The translations under genes and the position numbers were made by a program. Positions 1 to 6,069 of a stretch of DNA of 9,743 bases are shown here, one piece after another (the first letter of the stretch is position 1; every line of letters starts with the position of its first letter). Source of the stretch: Caryophanales bacterium UBA7029. Lineage in GTDB: Bacteria > Bacillota_I > Bacilli_A > RFN20 > CAG-826. The stretch covers positions 1 through 9,743 of the forward strand of contig DLBE01000050.1 of assembly GCA_002494205.1 (NCBI GenBank), in the 5' to 3' direction. A model generated the notes under the pieces. That model ran no database searches and was not told where the DNA came from. It saw only the letters and a list, made by a program, of their open reading frames with translations.

Positions 1-152
1 ATGTCGGCTGCTTCTTCTGGTTTTGCTGGATCATAGTATCCAATTTGTTCAACATAACGTCCGTCTCTTGCAAATCTTGAATCTGCAACAACGACACGGT
101 AGATGGCATCTTTATGACGGCCAATTCTGGTAAGTCTAATTTTAACTGACAT
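1..152 (-). CDS. rpsP: 30S ribosomal protein S16, 5' part only (runs off the window)
   Basis: S16 is a small-subunit ribosomal protein that binds 16S rRNA and helps assemble the 30S body. The minus strand encodes about 50 residues starting MSVKIRLTRIGRHKDAIYRV, followed by VVADSR and then GRYVEQIGYYDP, which are the hallmark N-terminal segments of S16. The full protein is usually 80-100 residues, so the 3' half lies beyond position 1. The start ATG (complement of 150-152) is fixed by an AAGGAGA Shine-Dalgarno sequence about 8 nt upstream (complement of 161-168) and by a consensus promoter just beyond it. In Bacillus-type genomes rpsP heads an operon that ends in rplS; here it points away from rplS, so whether rimM and trmD still follow it cannot be seen. 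Family identity is very secure. Confidence 0.96.
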   Translation of the reverse strand, partial: MSVKIRLTRIGRHKDAIYRVVVADSRFARDGRYVEQIGYYDPAKPEEAAD

Positions 153-180
153 AGTTTTATTCTCCTTTTTACCGACATCT

Positions 181-208
181 ATTATATATAGATAAGAATA
201 GGTGTCAA
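181..208 (-). promoter_or_regulatory. Consensus sigma-A promoter of rpsP
   Basis: Read on the minus strand there is a perfect TTGACA -35 (complement of 203-208), a 16-bp spacer and a perfect TATAAT -10 (complement of 181-186). Transcription should start near 174, giving a leader of only about 22 nt that just accommodates the Shine-Dalgarno site. That leaves no room for a structured RNA leader, unlike rplS and rpsB. Both hexamers match consensus, as expected for a highly expressed ribosomal gene. Confidence 0.85.
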
Positions 209-226
209 GTAATTTTACTTAACACC
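201..226. repeat. Near-perfect 26-bp inverted repeat over the rpsP -35 box (candidate operator)
   Basis: The arms GGTGTCAAGTAA (201-212) and TTACTTAACACC (215-226) are complementary at 11 of 12 positions around a central TT. The left arm contains the -35 hexamer of the rpsP promoter. The palindrome lies about 46-71 bp upstream of the predicted rplS start. Neither side is followed by a T-run, so it is not an intrinsic terminator, and it lies upstream of both predicted transcripts, so it should not act as RNA structure in either. A dimeric DNA-binding regulator site is the simplest reading, but that is inference. Confidence 0.5.
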
Positions 227-236
227 ACAAAAAAAC

Positions 237-265
237 TTGCATCTCTTTTTATTAAAGAGTATTAT
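237..265 (+). promoter_or_regulatory. Sigma-A promoter of rplS
   Basis: TTGCAT (237-242), a 17-bp spacer and TATTAT (260-265) form a good sigma-A type promoter, with a predicted start near 272. It is back to back with the rpsP promoter, their -35 boxes being separated by only 28 bp that hold half of a palindrome. It gives rplS an independent transcript with a leader of about 90 nt. Confidence 0.7.
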
Positions 266-271
266 CTTCCT

Positions 272-361
272 TGCGAGTTTAGAAAACTTGCTGAGGGCGT
301 CCCGCTTTCATAAATTGATATGAACGCACCAAAACATTACTTGTAAAAAGGAGGTCAAGAC
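272..361 (+). promoter_or_regulatory. Structured 5' leader of rplS, candidate L19 autoregulatory RNA
   Basis: The predicted leader folds into two elements. The first is a hairpin GCGAGUUU (273-280) / AAACUUGC (284-291) that begins at the 5' end and contains one G-U pair. The second is a longer arm: GG (295-296) and GCGU (297-300) pair with ACGC (324-327) and CC (329-330) around a bulged A, enclosing a perfect UUCAUA / UAUGAA hairpin (307-312 / 319-324; A324 can belong to only one of the two helices). A strong AAAGGAGG Shine-Dalgarno (347-354) follows, 7 nt before the ATG. Rfam has an L19 leader family from low-GC Gram-positives placed upstream of rplS. The position fits, but I have not matched this sequence to that model. 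Confidence 0.5.
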
Positions 362-709
362 ATGAACACAAACATTGTAAAAGAAATTACTGCTCGTCAA
401 CTCAAGAAAGATGTTCCTGAATTCAAAGCTGGTGACACTGTCTCTGTTAGCGTCAGAATTACTGAAAACAACAAATCACGTATCCAAGTCTTCCAAGGCG
501 TTGTAATTAAACGCTGCGGCTCCGGTGTCAGCGAAACCTTCACTGTTAGAAAAATCTCTTCAGGTGTTGGTGTTGAAAGAACTTTCCCAATTAATTCACC
601 AGTAGTTGCTGGTATTAAGGTTGAAAAACGTGGTAAAGTTCGCAGAAGTAGAATTTTCTACTTACGTAATCGTTCTGGCAAAGCCGCTCGTATTAAAGAA
701 GTTCTTTAA
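362..709 (+). CDS. rplS: 50S ribosomal protein L19
   Basis: L19 is a large-subunit protein that sits at the 30S-50S interface and contributes to intersubunit bridges. The 115-residue product has the usual family length and its diagnostic blocks: FKAGDTVSVSVRI (21-33), RIQVFQGVVIKR (40-51), then ETFTVRKISSGVGVERTFP, KRGKVRRSRIFYLR and a C-terminal GKAARIKE. The ATG is preceded by a near-ideal AAAGGAGG 7 nt upstream. The gene has its own promoter and leader and is closed by a strong intrinsic terminator at 727-747, so it appears monocistronic. In the classical rpsP-rimM-trmD-rplS operon it is the last gene; here the neighbour upstream is rpsP on the opposite strand. It is likely regulated through its leader RNA. 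Identity is not in doubt. Confidence 0.97.
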   Translation: MNTNIVKEITARQLKKDVPEFKAGDTVSVSVRITENNKSRIQVFQGVVIKRCGSGVSETFTVRKISSGVGVERTFPINSPVVAGIKVEKRGKVRRSRIFYLRNRSGKAARIKEVL

Positions 710-726
710 TAAAAGGCTTAGAATAG

Positions 727-747
727 ACCCGAGAAATCGGGTTTTTT
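727..747 (+). terminator. Intrinsic terminator of rplS
   Basis: The stem ACCCGA (727-732) / TCGGGT (737-742) is capped by a GAAA tetraloop of the stable GNRA class and runs into a T-tract (742-747). This is a textbook rho-independent terminator 17 nt after the rplS stop codon. It separates rplS from the lepB transcription unit. Confidence 0.92.
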
Positions 748-781
748 CTTTGCTTTATTTTAGAAGAATTAAACTTTGTTT

Positions 782-810
782 TTGATAGCTAAAACTAGTA
801 GGCGTATAAT
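782..810 (+). promoter_or_regulatory. Sigma-A promoter of the lepB-rbgA-rnhB unit, giving a leaderless mRNA
   Basis: TTGATA (782-787), a 17-bp spacer and a perfect TATAAT (805-810) form a strong promoter. The lepB ATG begins at 817, exactly 7 nt after the last base of the -10 box. Transcription normally starts 6-8 nt after the -10, so the A of the ATG would be at or beside +1. No Shine-Dalgarno sequence is present between the promoter and the ATG, which is consistent with a leaderless transcript. Confidence 0.78.
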
Positions 811-816
811 GTAGGC

Positions 817-1527
817 ATGGACAAAAAAGAAGAGAATACAAAACCGATTAAAAATCGAAAAAGATTCAAAGATTTTTTACCAATTATCGTTATCGTGATT
901 TCGGTAGCTCTTTTAGTTGTAGAAGGTTTTATATATTATCAACGAGTTTATTTAACTCCTTTTTGGGTAAATGGACAATCAATGTATCCAACATTAAATG
1001 GTGATGGAAATGACGCAAACGGAGATCCATTAACTGAGTTTAGTGGTCCTTCATCCATTGGATATGTTGTTGATTATGGAGTTATGGATAAACACGAAAA
1101 AGCCATTAATAAATTAAAGCGTTTTGATGTTGTTGTTACTAAATATCATGAACTTGACACATCAAATAAGATTAAACGCATTATTGGTCTTCCAGGCGAA
1201 ACTATTTGGTTTACTGTAACTGGAGCAGGCAATAAGAATAACGGTGATCTCTATGTAAATGGAGAATTGATTGAACAACCTGTTGAAAACAAATATATTG
1301 CTGCAGGTTCTTATCCAGCTGGCAAAATCAAATTAAAAGATAATGAATATTATGTTTGCGGCGATAATAGAGCTCATTCTTCTGACTCTCGCGACGTTGG
1401 AGCAATTCCAAAGAATGATATTGTTGGGAAAGCAATTGCTTTATGTGCTACAGCTACAGTCTTTATGAATGAAAAGGGAAAACTCGACGTTAAAGATATT
1501 AAATATCATTCTCCAAGGTACTTATAA
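817..1527 (+). CDS. lepB: Signal peptidase I (type I leader peptidase, SipS/LepB family)
   Basis: This membrane-bound Ser/Lys protease cleaves signal peptides from Sec- and Tat-exported preproteins on the outer face of the membrane. The 236-residue protein has a charged N-terminus (K/R-rich, 1-18) and one transmembrane helix (about 20-46), the Gram-positive N-in/C-out arrangement. The catalytic Ser is S55 in GQSMYPT. The general-base Lys is K120 in KRIIGLPGE. The C-terminal box is GDNRAHSSDSRD (182-193). The stretch between the Ser box and RFDVVV (about 61-101) looks longer than in Bacillus SipS and may be a lineage-specific insertion. The ATG lacks a Shine-Dalgarno site and lies about 7 nt after a -10 box, so translation is probably leaderless. 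The stop codon overlaps the rbgA start by one base (TAATG), implying co-transcription and coupling. Confidence 0.94.
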   Translation: MDKKEENTKPIKNRKRFKDFLPIIVIVISVALLVVEGFIYYQRVYLTPFWVNGQSMYPTLNGDGNDANGDPLTEFSGPSSIGYVVDYGVMDKHEKAINKLKRFDVVVTKYHELDTSNKIKRIIGLPGETIWFTVTGAGNKNNGDLYVNGELIEQPVENKYIAAGSYPAGKIKLKDNEYYVCGDNRAHSSDSRDVGAIPKNDIVGKAIALCATATVFMNEKGKLDVKDIKYHSPRYL

Positions 1528-2369
1528 TGAAACAAATTCACTGGTATCCAGGCCACATGAAAAAGGCTCAAATAGAAGTACAAGAACGTCTTAAAGTAGT
1601 AGATGTTATTGTTGAACTTTTAGATGCCAGAATTCCGTTGTCCTCAAGAAACGAAGTTTTATACAAAATAACAAAAGATAAACTAAGACTTGTTGTTTTA
1701 ACAAAAACCGATTTAGCAGATTCCAAAGAAACTGCAAAATGGATTAATTATTTCAAAAACCAAGGTTTTTCCGCTGTATTTTCGGATTTAAACAAGCCAA
1801 ATGATGTAAAAAATATTATTAAAGAAGTTGAAAAACTCGGTGAGAACAAAAACCAAAAATATATAGAAAAAGGAATGAAACCACAGCCTATCAGGGCAAT
1901 GATTATTGGCATTCCAAATGTTGGTAAGTCCACTTTAATAAATAAAATGTCAGGAAGACATGCAGCATCAGTTCAAAATAAACCCGGACACACAAAATCA
2001 CAACAATGGATTAAAGTTTCTAATAAGTTTGAATTATTAGACACACCGGGTATTTTGCCTCCTTCTTATGAGGATGAAAAGAAAGCTATTAACCTTGCAT
2101 TAGTTGGATCAATAAGCCAAGAGATTTTACCTAATGATGAACTTGCGAAGATTGCCTTTAATTATATTAAAGAAAACTATTTTGAAAATTTGAAGTCTCG
2201 TTTTGATTATCTTGATGAAAATAAAACTGCTGATGAAGCGTTTAAAGAAATCGCCATTAAGCGTGGCTATTTACTTAAGGGCGGTCAAGATATCGACAAA
2301 ACCCATAAAGTCTTCTTAAATGAAGTAAAAAACGGCTTATTGGGTAAAATAACTTTTGAAAGAATCTAG
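1527..2369 (+). CDS. rbgA: Ribosome biogenesis GTPase RbgA (YlqF)
   Basis: RbgA is a circularly permuted GTPase that acts late in 50S assembly, where it is needed for stable incorporation of several large-subunit proteins. The 280-residue protein opens with WYPGHMKKA, whose His (H10) corresponds to the catalytic His9 of Bacillus RbgA. The GTPase motifs occur in permuted order: G4 as TKTD (59-62), G1 as GIPNVGKST (128-136), a G2 Thr near T156, and G3 as DTPG (172-175). A C-terminal helical domain follows (about 190-280). Length and order match the family (282 residues in Bacillus). The ATG overlaps the lepB stop by one base, with a weak AAGG 8 nt upstream, so translational coupling is likely. 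rnhB follows after one nucleotide, the ylqF-rnhB pairing also found in Bacillus. Confidence 0.96.
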   Translation: MKQIHWYPGHMKKAQIEVQERLKVVDVIVELLDARIPLSSRNEVLYKITKDKLRLVVLTKTDLADSKETAKWINYFKNQGFSAVFSDLNKPNDVKNIIKEVEKLGENKNQKYIEKGMKPQPIRAMIIGIPNVGKSTLINKMSGRHAASVQNKPGHTKSQQWIKVSNKFELLDTPGILPPSYEDEKKAINLALVGSISQEILPNDELAKIAFNYIKENYFENLKSRFDYLDENKTADEAFKEIAIKRGYLLKGGQDIDKTHKVFLNEVKNGLLGKITFERI

Positions 2370-2370
2370 T

Positions 2371-3000
2371 ATGGCCTTAGATTATCAAGAACAATTTTAT
2401 TCAAAGAAGATAAAAGTCATTGTTGGTGTTGATGAAGCTGGGCGAGGACCTTTGGCTGGTCCAGTAGTCGCAGCCGCCTGCGTTTTATCTCGCGCGTATA
2501 TTAATAAGGAAATAAACGATTCCAAACAACTTTCTGAAAAGAAAAGAGAAGAACTTTTTGAAATTATTAAAAAAGATGCAGTTGCCTATGGAGTAGGAAT
2601 TGTTTCAGCGGAAGAAATAGACAAATTAAATATTTATGAAGCCACAAAGAAAGCAATGAAAGAGGCAATTAATAATCTTAAAGTTAAGTTTGATTTAATT
2701 CTTACAGATGCGATGCCTTTGAAAGGTTTTGATGTTGAAGTGGTTCCTATAATTAAGGGCGATGCTAAAGCTTTACCAATTGCAGCAGCGAGTATAATTG
2801 CAAAAGTGACTAGAGACCATATGATGGATGAACTTGCTAAAAAATATCCTGAATATGGATTTGATAAACATAAAGGTTACGGTACTAAGATGCATATGGA
2901 TGCACTTAAAAAATATGGTCCAATTGAGGGTGTACATAGATATTCTTATAAACCTGTAGCAAAAGTTGCTTTACAGGAAATGAACCTTTTTGACTTATAA
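2371..3000 (+). CDS. rnhB: Ribonuclease HII
   Basis: RNase HII cuts the RNA strand of RNA-DNA hybrids and incises at single ribonucleotides in DNA, starting ribonucleotide excision repair. From the ATG at 2371 the product is 209 residues, the normal family length. The metal-binding acidic residues are D21 and E22 in VGVDEAGRGPLAGP, D113 in LTDAM and D131 in KGDAKALPIAAASIIAKVTR. Y170 in HKGYGT matches the conserved Tyr that recognises the RNA-DNA junction. An in-frame TTG at 2356 would extend the protein, but the ATG one base after the rbgA stop gives the expected MALDYQEQ... start. No strong Shine-Dalgarno site is visible, so coupling to rbgA is likely. No convincing terminator follows. Confidence 0.95.
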   Translation: MALDYQEQFYSKKIKVIVGVDEAGRGPLAGPVVAAACVLSRAYINKEINDSKQLSEKKREELFEIIKKDAVAYGVGIVSAEEIDKLNIYEATKKAMKEAINNLKVKFDLILTDAMPLKGFDVEVVPIIKGDAKALPIAAASIIAKVTRDHMMDELAKKYPEYGFDKHKGYGTKMHMDALKKYGPIEGVHRYSYKPVAKVALQEMNLFDL

Positions 3001-3083
3001 AAAAGTGATTTATAAATAAATCAAAAAAATAAAATCCGTAGGTTTGCGTTTTTCATATTGACTGAATTATAGAGGAGGTTATT

Positions 3084-3887
3084 ATGACACAACGTGAAAT
3101 CTTACTTTATTTATCTTTGAAATATAGTGGAAATTGGGACGAAATTTATAACAATATTAAAACAAATCAAAATGAATATGATCCTGAAGAAGTTGAAAAC
3201 TATACAAAGAAATACAATGGTAACTTTATAACTATTTTGGATGAAGGTATTTATCCTGAATCACTAAAGAATATGATTAAACCACCTTTCGTTCTTTATT
3301 ATATAGGTGACATTTCTCTTATTAGTGATAAACGAAACAAAATAGCGGTGGTTGGCTCAAGGAAATTCACTTATTATGGTGAGAAGACGACTAATTCTTT
3401 TGTTACAAAACTTGCTAAAGACTTCGTTATAATTTCAGGCTTAGCAATCGGAATTGACTCTATCGCGCACAGGTGCGCAATAAACAATAGGGGCAAAACT
3501 GTTGCTATTTTGGGAAATGGAATTAATTTTTGTTATATACCTGAAAATCAGGATTTATATGAAGAATTATGCAAAAACCATTTAGTTATATCTGAATACC
3601 CACCAGATGTTCCGCCAGATCAAACCAACTTTCCAATAAGAAATAGGATTATTGCAGGCTTATGTGAGAACCTATTAGTAACTGAAGGAAAAATAAGATC
3701 TGGTACACAAATTACCGCATGTTTAATGGCACATAAAGGAGGCAATGTCTGTTGCGTTCCCACACGTGCTGGTGAAGAATCAATTTGCAATAAATTAATT
3801 AGTGAAGGAGCTTTTTTAGTTGAGACTCCCGAAGACATTTATGATATTGCAAATATTGTTAGCAAAAGGCCCGTTTTCGAAAACTAA
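3084..3887 (+). CDS. dprA: DNA-processing protein DprA (Smf), short form
   Basis: DprA binds incoming single-stranded DNA and loads RecA during natural transformation; Smf homologues are also kept by bacteria not known to be competent. The 267-residue protein carries the Rossmann-like DprA core: VVGSR (89-93), ISGLAIGID (117-125), ILGNGI (142-147), FPIRNRIIAGL (183-193), SGTQITA (206-212) and NKLISEGA (236-243). The core reaches almost to the C-terminus, so the C-terminal winged-helix (DML1) domain of longer homologues is absent. The N-terminal region (1-60) is short. The usual VPG before the last motif is VPT here. An AGAGGAGG Shine-Dalgarno (3071-3078) 5 nt before the ATG fixes the start. 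Transcription is probably from upstream, because no good promoter is visible in the 83-nt gap. The position before topA matches smf-topA in Bacillus. Confidence 0.93.
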   Translation: MTQREILLYLSLKYSGNWDEIYNNIKTNQNEYDPEEVENYTKKYNGNFITILDEGIYPESLKNMIKPPFVLYYIGDISLISDKRNKIAVVGSRKFTYYGEKTTNSFVTKLAKDFVIISGLAIGIDSIAHRCAINNRGKTVAILGNGINFCYIPENQDLYEELCKNHLVISEYPPDVPPDQTNFPIRNRIIAGLCENLLVTEGKIRSGTQITACLMAHKGGNVCCVPTRAGEESICNKLISEGAFLVETPEDIYDIANIVSKRPVFEN

Positions 3888-3928
3888 AAATGTTAAAGAA
3901 TAATTATTTCTTTAATAAAAATAGGCCT

Positions 3929-3957
3929 TTGACTTTGTTAATTTTACCATCTATAGT
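3929..3957 (+). promoter_or_regulatory. Sigma-A promoter of topA with an almost absent leader
   Basis: TTGACT (3929-3934), a 17-bp spacer and TATAGT (3952-3957) match the sigma-A consensus at 5 of 6 positions in each box. Initiation would fall at about 3963-3966, only 3-6 nt before the topA ATG at 3969. No Shine-Dalgarno site exists between the -10 and the ATG. The -35 overlaps the end of the secondary structure in the dprA-topA gap. Confidence 0.72.
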
Positions 3958-3968
3958 ATTGGTCGCTT

Positions 3969-6032
3969 ATGAAGTTGGTAATCGTTGAGTCTCCAAACAA
4001 ATGTCACACAATCTCCCGTTACTTAGGAGAAGGTTATCAAGTGCTTGCAACAGTGGGACATTTAAGAGACCTTTCCACTAGTGGAAAGGGTGGTTTTGGA
4101 GTAGACATTAATAATGATTTCAAAGCAACTTATGTGATTTCTTCAAGCAAACGTAAAACCGTTAATGAACTTAAAGAAGCAGCACGCAAGGCAGATGATA
4201 TCTACCTTGCTACCGACCCTGATCGTGAGGGTGAAGCTATCGCGTGGCACTTAACTCAAATTTTAGGTCTTGATCCTAAGACCACAAAACGTCTTGAGTT
4301 TCATGAAATTACACGCGTTTCAATTAATGATGCAATTAAGCATCCACGCGTAATTGATATGAATCTTGTAGAATCACAAGAAACAAGAAGAATTATTGAC
4401 CGTATTATTGGGTTTAGACTTTCAAATATTATGCAAAAGAAGATTAAATCTCCTTCTGCGGGAAGAGTTCAATCTGCAACGCTTGAATTAATTTGTGATC
4501 ACGATAAAGAAATTGAAGAGTTCGTACCAGAACCATACTGGTCATTATCTATAGAATTAAAGAAGAATAATGCGAAAATTTCTGCAAATTTCCATAGTTT
4601 TTCAGAATTTAAGAAGATTGAAAACGAAGATGTTAATGCTGAAATTTTAAAAAAACTTGAATGCGGAAAAGCAAAAGTTACAAACGTTAAAAAATCAATT
4701 AGAGTTGTTGAATCAAAACCAGCGTTTACAACTTCAACTCTCCAACAAGAAGCTTTTAATTCTTATAAATTTTCTACTAAAAAGACCTCAAGTTTAGCTC
4801 AACAACTATATGAAGGTGTTCAAATTAAAGGTGAACACACTGGTTTAATTACTTATATTCGTACCGATTCAACATATCTTTCAGATACATTTGTTGGACG
4901 TGCAGAGGATTTTATCTCTAAAACTTTTGGCCCTGAGTATTGTGGTAAAAGAAAAGTTGTGGCAGTTGCCGGAGCACAAAACGCCCACGAAGCTATTAGA
5001 CCAACTTCAAATCATGTCACTCCTGAATCTATTAAAGGTTATCTAACACCAGATCAATATAAGTTATATAAGCTTATTTATGAGAGAGCCCTTTGTTCTC
5101 TTATGGCACCAAAAAAAGAGTCGGTTACTCAAGTGACTTTTGATGTTGATGGCGTTGTATTTAAAACTGAATCTGCAAGCGTTGTTTTTGATGGTTACAC
5201 ACGTTTAAGTCATGAGAAACAAGAAGAATACAATTTACCTTCTTTAAGTGTAAATGAAGAACTTATTATTAACAAAGTTAATAATGAAAAGAAGTTTACT
5301 GAAGCCCCTGCAAGTTATACAGAAGCTAAAATTGTTAAACTTATGGAAGAAAAGAAGATTGGTCGTCCATCAACTTATGCTTCTACAATCGCAACACTTT
5401 TGAAACGTGAATATGTAGTTTCAAAATCTGGATCTATTAATACTACTGAGCAAGGCAAAAAGACTGCAATTGTATTAAGAAAATATTTCCCAACTTTTGT
5501 TGATGTTAAATACACTGCTCAAATGGAAGAAACACTAGATAAAATTCAAGAAGGCGAGACAACAAAAACTAAAACTTTAACTGATTTTTATAACGGTTTT
5601 ATGAAAGTCGTTGAATCAGGCGAGAAGAAAATTTATACCGATGGCGATTTATATACTGGAGAAATGTGTCCAAAATGTGGTGCACCTTTAGTTTATAAAA
5701 AATCTAAATATGGAACCTTTATTGGTTGTTCCAATTTCCCAACTTGTTCATATCGCGAATCTGAAGAAGATGAAGAAAATTTAACTGGCGAGAAATGTCC
5801 AGTATGTGGAAGACCTTTGGTCTATAGAGTGGGAAAGCGTAACAAAAAATTTGTTGCTTGCTCCGGTTATCCAGAATGTAATTATATTAAAAAGGAAGAA
5901 ACAACTACTGAAGTTGTGAAAAAATGCCCTGAATGTGGTGGCGATTTAATTGTTAGAGGAAGGGGAAAGAAGAAATTCCTTGGTTGTAGCAATTACCCAA
6001 AATGCCATCATATTGAAAAATTAGACAAATGA
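3969..6032 (+). CDS. topA: DNA topoisomerase I (type IA, omega protein)
   Basis: This enzyme relaxes negatively supercoiled DNA by single-strand cleavage and passage, balancing gyrase and limiting R-loops behind RNA polymerase. The 687-residue protein has the TOPRIM domain at the N-terminus, with E7 in IVESPNK and the DxDxE triad D83/D85/E87 in TDPDREGEA. SPSAGRVQSA (161-170) is the family motif, and the catalytic tyrosine is Y296 in GLITYIRTDS. The C-terminus has three complete four-cysteine zinc ribbons: C567/C570/C587/C593, C610/C613/C631/C637 and C653/C656/C673/C679. Length and layout are typical of Bacillota TopA. The ATG lies 12 nt after a -10 box and has no Shine-Dalgarno site. Transcription ends at a hairpin that begins in the stop codon. 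The dprA-topA-trmFO-xerC order matches smf-topA-gid-codV in Bacillus. Confidence 0.97.
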   Translation: MKLVIVESPNKCHTISRYLGEGYQVLATVGHLRDLSTSGKGGFGVDINNDFKATYVISSSKRKTVNELKEAARKADDIYLATDPDREGEAIAWHLTQILGLDPKTTKRLEFHEITRVSINDAIKHPRVIDMNLVESQETRRIIDRIIGFRLSNIMQKKIKSPSAGRVQSATLELICDHDKEIEEFVPEPYWSLSIELKKNNAKISANFHSFSEFKKIENEDVNAEILKKLECGKAKVTNVKKSIRVVESKPAFTTSTLQQEAFNSYKFSTKKTSSLAQQLYEGVQIKGEHTGLITYIRTDSTYLSDTFVGRAEDFISKTFGPEYCGKRKVVAVAGAQNAHEAIRPTSNHVTPESIKGYLTPDQYKLYKLIYERALCSLMAPKKESVTQVTFDVDGVVFKTESASVVFDGYTRLSHEKQEEYNLPSLSVNEELIINKVNNEKKFTEAPASYTEAKIVKLMEEKKIGRPSTYASTIATLLKREYVVSKSGSINTTEQGKKTAIVLRKYFPTFVDVKYTAQMEETLDKIQEGETTKTKTLTDFYNGFMKVVESGEKKIYTDGDLYTGEMCPKCGAPLVYKKSKYGTFIGCSNFPTCSYRESEEDEENLTGEKCPVCGRPLVYRVGKRNKKFVACSGYPECNYIKKEETTTEVVKKCPECGGDLIVRGRGKKKFLGCSNYPKCHHIEKLDK

Positions 6033-6055
6033 GTAAGCTAGATGCTTACTTTTTT
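6032..6055 (+). terminator. Intrinsic terminator of topA
   Basis: AGTAAGC (6032-6038) and GCTTACT (6044-6050) form a perfect 7-bp stem with a 5-nt loop, followed by a T-run (6050-6055). The stem starts at the last base of the topA TGA stop codon, and the T-run runs straight into the promoter element of trmFO, so the whole intergenic region is functional. Confidence 0.85.
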
Positions 6056-6063
6056 GTTATAAT
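6055..6063 (+). promoter_or_regulatory. Extended -10 promoter of trmFO-xerC, giving a leaderless mRNA
   Basis: TGTTATAAT is a perfect extended -10 element (TGnTATAAT, with TATAAT at 6058-6063). No good -35 is found at the right distance, which extended -10 promoters tolerate. The trmFO ATG starts at 6070, exactly 7 nt after the -10, the same spacing as at lepB, so the transcript should begin at or next to the A of the ATG. No Shine-Dalgarno site is present. Confidence 0.72.
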
Positions 6064-6069
6064 CATCTT

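Noticed and set aside
2356..2370. A longer rnhB start at TTG 2356
   Set aside because: It would lie inside rbgA. The ATG at 2371 directly after the rbgA stop gives the normal RNase HII length.
3006..3055. A terminator after rnhB (TGATTTAT/ATAAATCA hairpin)
   Set aside because: The AT-rich stem has a 2-nt apparent loop and is followed by an A-run, not a T-run. A second candidate at 3032-3054 has only about 5 pairs with a bulge.
3044..3072. A dprA promoter (TTGCGT with TTATAG or AATTAT, or TTGACT at 3058 with TATTAT at 3080)
   Set aside because: The first has poor -10 matches and would start within the Shine-Dalgarno site. The second would start inside dprA, past its ATG.
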